Assembly (NCBI RefSeq): GCF_018294505.1
Contig: NC_057796.1
Coordinates: 195,421,202 to 195,485,201, forward strand
DNA length: 64,000 bases
Direction of reading: 5' to 3'
Origin: Triticum aestivum
Lineage: Eukaryota > Streptophyta > Magnoliopsida > Poales > Poaceae
Shown: positions 61,856-64,000 of the stretch, one piece after another
Layout of the letters: each line of letters opens with the position of its first letter
Numbering within the stretch: the first letter of the stretch is position 1
Position numbers and translations under genes: made by a program
Notes under the pieces: model-generated
Told to the model about the DNA's origin: nothing
What the model saw: only the letters and a program-made list of their open reading frames with translations
Database searches by the model: none

Positions 61856-64000
61856 TGATACGTCTCCAACGTATCTATAATTTATGAAGTATTCATGCCA
61901 TGTTTACAATAGTTTTATATGATTTTGGTATGATTTGATTAGAACTAACCCGAACTGACGTTGTTTTCAGCAGAACTACCGTGGTGTTGTTTTTGTGCAG
62001 AAATAAAAGTTCTCGGAATGTGATGAAAATCAACGGAGAATTTTTCTGGAAAATATGAAAAATACTGCAACAAAACTCCACCGGAGGGGAGTCCCGTGGG
62101 CCCCACGAGGGTGGGGGGCGCGCCCCCTGCCTCGTGGACTCCCCGAGGCCCCCCCTGACGTGAAATCAACGCCAACTCCTCCTATAAATCAAGAAAACCC
62201 CAGAACAGAACCTAGATCGGAAGTTCCGCCACCGCAAGCCTCTGTAGCCATGAGAAATCAATCTAGGCCCTCTCTGGCACCCTGCCGGAGGGGGCCATCA
62301 TCACCAGAGGCCATGGAGGAGGATCCCGGAGGGGTCATCATCGCCATGAAGGCCATGGACCAGAGGGGGAACCTCTCCCCATCCAGGGCGGAGGCCATGG
62401 AGGAGGAAGCACAAGGGGGAGAGCCTCTCCTCCTCTCTCTCGGTGGCGCCGGAGTGCCATCGGGAGGCGAATCATTGCCGCGGTGATCGCCTTCATCAAC
62501 ATCACCATCATCATCACCATCCTCATCTATTTTATGCGGTCCACTCTCCCGCACCCCGCTGTAATTCCTACTTGAACATGGTGCTTTATGCCACATATTA
62601 TGATCCAATGATGTGTTGCCATCCTATGATGTTTTGAGTAGATATCCTTTGTCTTTGGGTTGATTGATGATCTAGATTGGCATGAGTTGTATGTTTTATT
62701 TTGGTGCTGTCCTATTGCGCCCTCCGTGTTGCGCAAGCGTGAGGGATTCCCACTGTAGGGTGTTGCAATATGTCCATGGTTTACTTATTGTCTGCGTTGC
62801 TTGAGTGACAGAAGCATAAACATGGATAAGTGGGTCACGGCGTATGGGATAAAGGGGACTTGATGCTTTAATGCTATGGTTGGGTTTTACCTTCATGATC
62901 TTTAGTAGTTGCGGATGCTTGCTAGAGTTCCAATCATAAGTACATATGATCCAAGATGAGAAAGTATGTTAGCTTATGTCTCTCCCTCATCTGAAATTGC
63001 AATAGTGATTACCAGTCTTGTTAACAATTGCCTAGGACAATTCCGCACACCAATCCATCATTATTCCACACTCGCTATTTATAATATTTAGTAATATATT
63101 CTAACTTAATGATAACAGCACCTGCTTTTATATTTTAGCTCTCCGATATCATGCAAAGTTATCCTCTTCATACCCACAACGTAGTTTTATTTCTCGTTTC
63201 TAGTTGGAAGCAAACGCTCGGTGTACGTAGAGTCGTATCAGTGGCAGATAGGACTTGAGAGAATATTGATCTTACCTTTAGCTCCTTGTGGGTTCGACAC
63301 TCCATACTTATCACTTCCATCTTTGGGAATTGCTACGATGATTCCCTGCACTTGGGGATTATCAAGCTCTTTTCTGGCGCCGTTGCCGGGGAGCAATAGC
63401 GTGGGGTTGATATTCTCGTGTGTGCTTGTTTGCTTTCTTCACTAAGTAGATTTATTTTTCCTTTTTGTTTCTGTTTAGTTGTGGGTCAAACATACAATTT
63501 TTTTAAAAGAATGAAAATGCAAAAAAATAAAATACTTTCCTCTCATGCCTAAAAAGTTTTTCAAAAAGAGAAGTGATTGGAAAGTTATGCATTGAAGAAA
63601 TGAGGGTCGACCTTGAGCACTTGTGTTCATGCCCACGGAAACAATGTAGAATTTTTCATGGAAGTTTCTCTGTAAATAATTATCCCCTTGTGTATATCCA
63701 TTGTATTATAAAAATGATGTGCCAAGCTTTGGTTTTAGGATGATTAGATTGCTTGTTTACTATGTGCAGAACAAAAACAGAAACTTTGGCTGTAGCGCAT
63801 GACTTTACATTTTTTACTGGAAGGTCAAATGGGTCTGAAACATTTTACACATTACTCCCGTACAAATTTTTCAAATTTTCAAATTTATTTCATAATTTTT
63901 GGAGTTACAGAAGTTTACTAAACTTCCAGATTTACTACAGACTGTCCTGTTTTTGACAGATTCTGTTTTTCTCGTGTTGTTTGCTTATGTAGGTTTAACA
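61856..64000 (+). mobile_element. Element F: second B-type non-autonomous element, 5' part
   Basis: LTR 61856-63364 (1,509 bp) starting TGATACGTCTCCAACG and ending CTTGGGGATTATCA, with a primer site and interior colinear with B 40903-41530. A TATA-like CCTATAAATC lies at 62181. 61890-62060 differs from B (its own U3 version). No ORF of note in the visible interior. Runs off the window. Confidence 0.88.
63375..63392 (+). other. Element F primer-binding site (tRNA-Asp)
   Basis: TGGCGCCGTTGCCGGGGA, as in A and B. Confidence 0.85.

Overview
This window is repeat-dense plant intergenic DNA. I found no intact host gene, tRNA, rRNA or CRISPR array. The organism is almost certainly a Triticeae grass (wheat, Aegilops, barley or rye type). 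The evidence is two full-length Angela/BARE/WIS-like Copia elements (LTRs about 1.65-1.77 kb, outer ends TGAAGGAAATATGCC / CCCAACA), several non-autonomous Gypsy-like elements whose LTRs start TGATACGTCTCC, and Triticeae-type LINE pieces. Family names are from memory; boundaries, target-site duplications (TSDs), primer sites and motifs were read from the bases.

Layout. (1) 1-1589: unassigned sequence with a GC-rich minisatellite. (2) About 1590-16513: a broken plus-strand LINE (end of ORF1, endonuclease end of ORF2, zinc-finger end of ORF2, 3' UTR with a short A-run). It is split by a minus-strand Angela-like element G (2382-11936, TSD GTTTC), which itself carries a 1,082-bp PIF/Harbinger-like element (8325-9406, TSD TTA), and by 2.4 kb of AT-rich repeat DNA where the LINE reverse transcriptase should be. 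(3) 16514-17172: scraps, then the start of a class-II-like unit. (4) 17173-60578: a truncated solo LTR that was split by one giant nest. (5) 60579-64000: the rest of the class-II-like unit, cut by a second E-type element (H, 61179 on), in turn cut by a second B-type element (F, 61856 on), both running off the window.

The nest is hierarchical and every level has a perfect 5-bp TSD. Angela-like element D (18540-60367, plus strand, AATTT) was split inside its integrase by E (23521-56670, minus strand, GTTGC). E was split twice: by A (27918-36110, plus, TACGG) in its non-coding middle, and by B (39347-55083, plus, GTTCC) inside gag. B's 3' LTR was split by C (45073-53724, minus, AAACG), a Gypsy element with gag, protease, RT, RNase H and integrase. 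With insertions removed the lengths are about 8.67 kb (D), 9.21 kb (E), 8.19 kb (A), 7.08 kb (B) and 8.65 kb (C), normal for complete elements.

How the parts relate. Only C, D and G carry a polymerase, and all three are broken by stops or frameshifts. E has gag and protease but no RT or integrase, plus an intron-containing plus-strand gene resembling the Pfam 'putative gypsy type transposon' family. A, B and F have no recognisable pol; they share a tRNA-Asp primer site, a polypurine tract, an uncharacterised ORF (whole in A, remnant in B) and a repeated hairpin module. They look like parasites of another element's machinery. The most interesting signals are that hairpin/polypurine module, the uncharacterised 611-codon ORF, the two-strand organisation of E, and a palindromic enhancer-like array in the C LTR that is also protein-coding.
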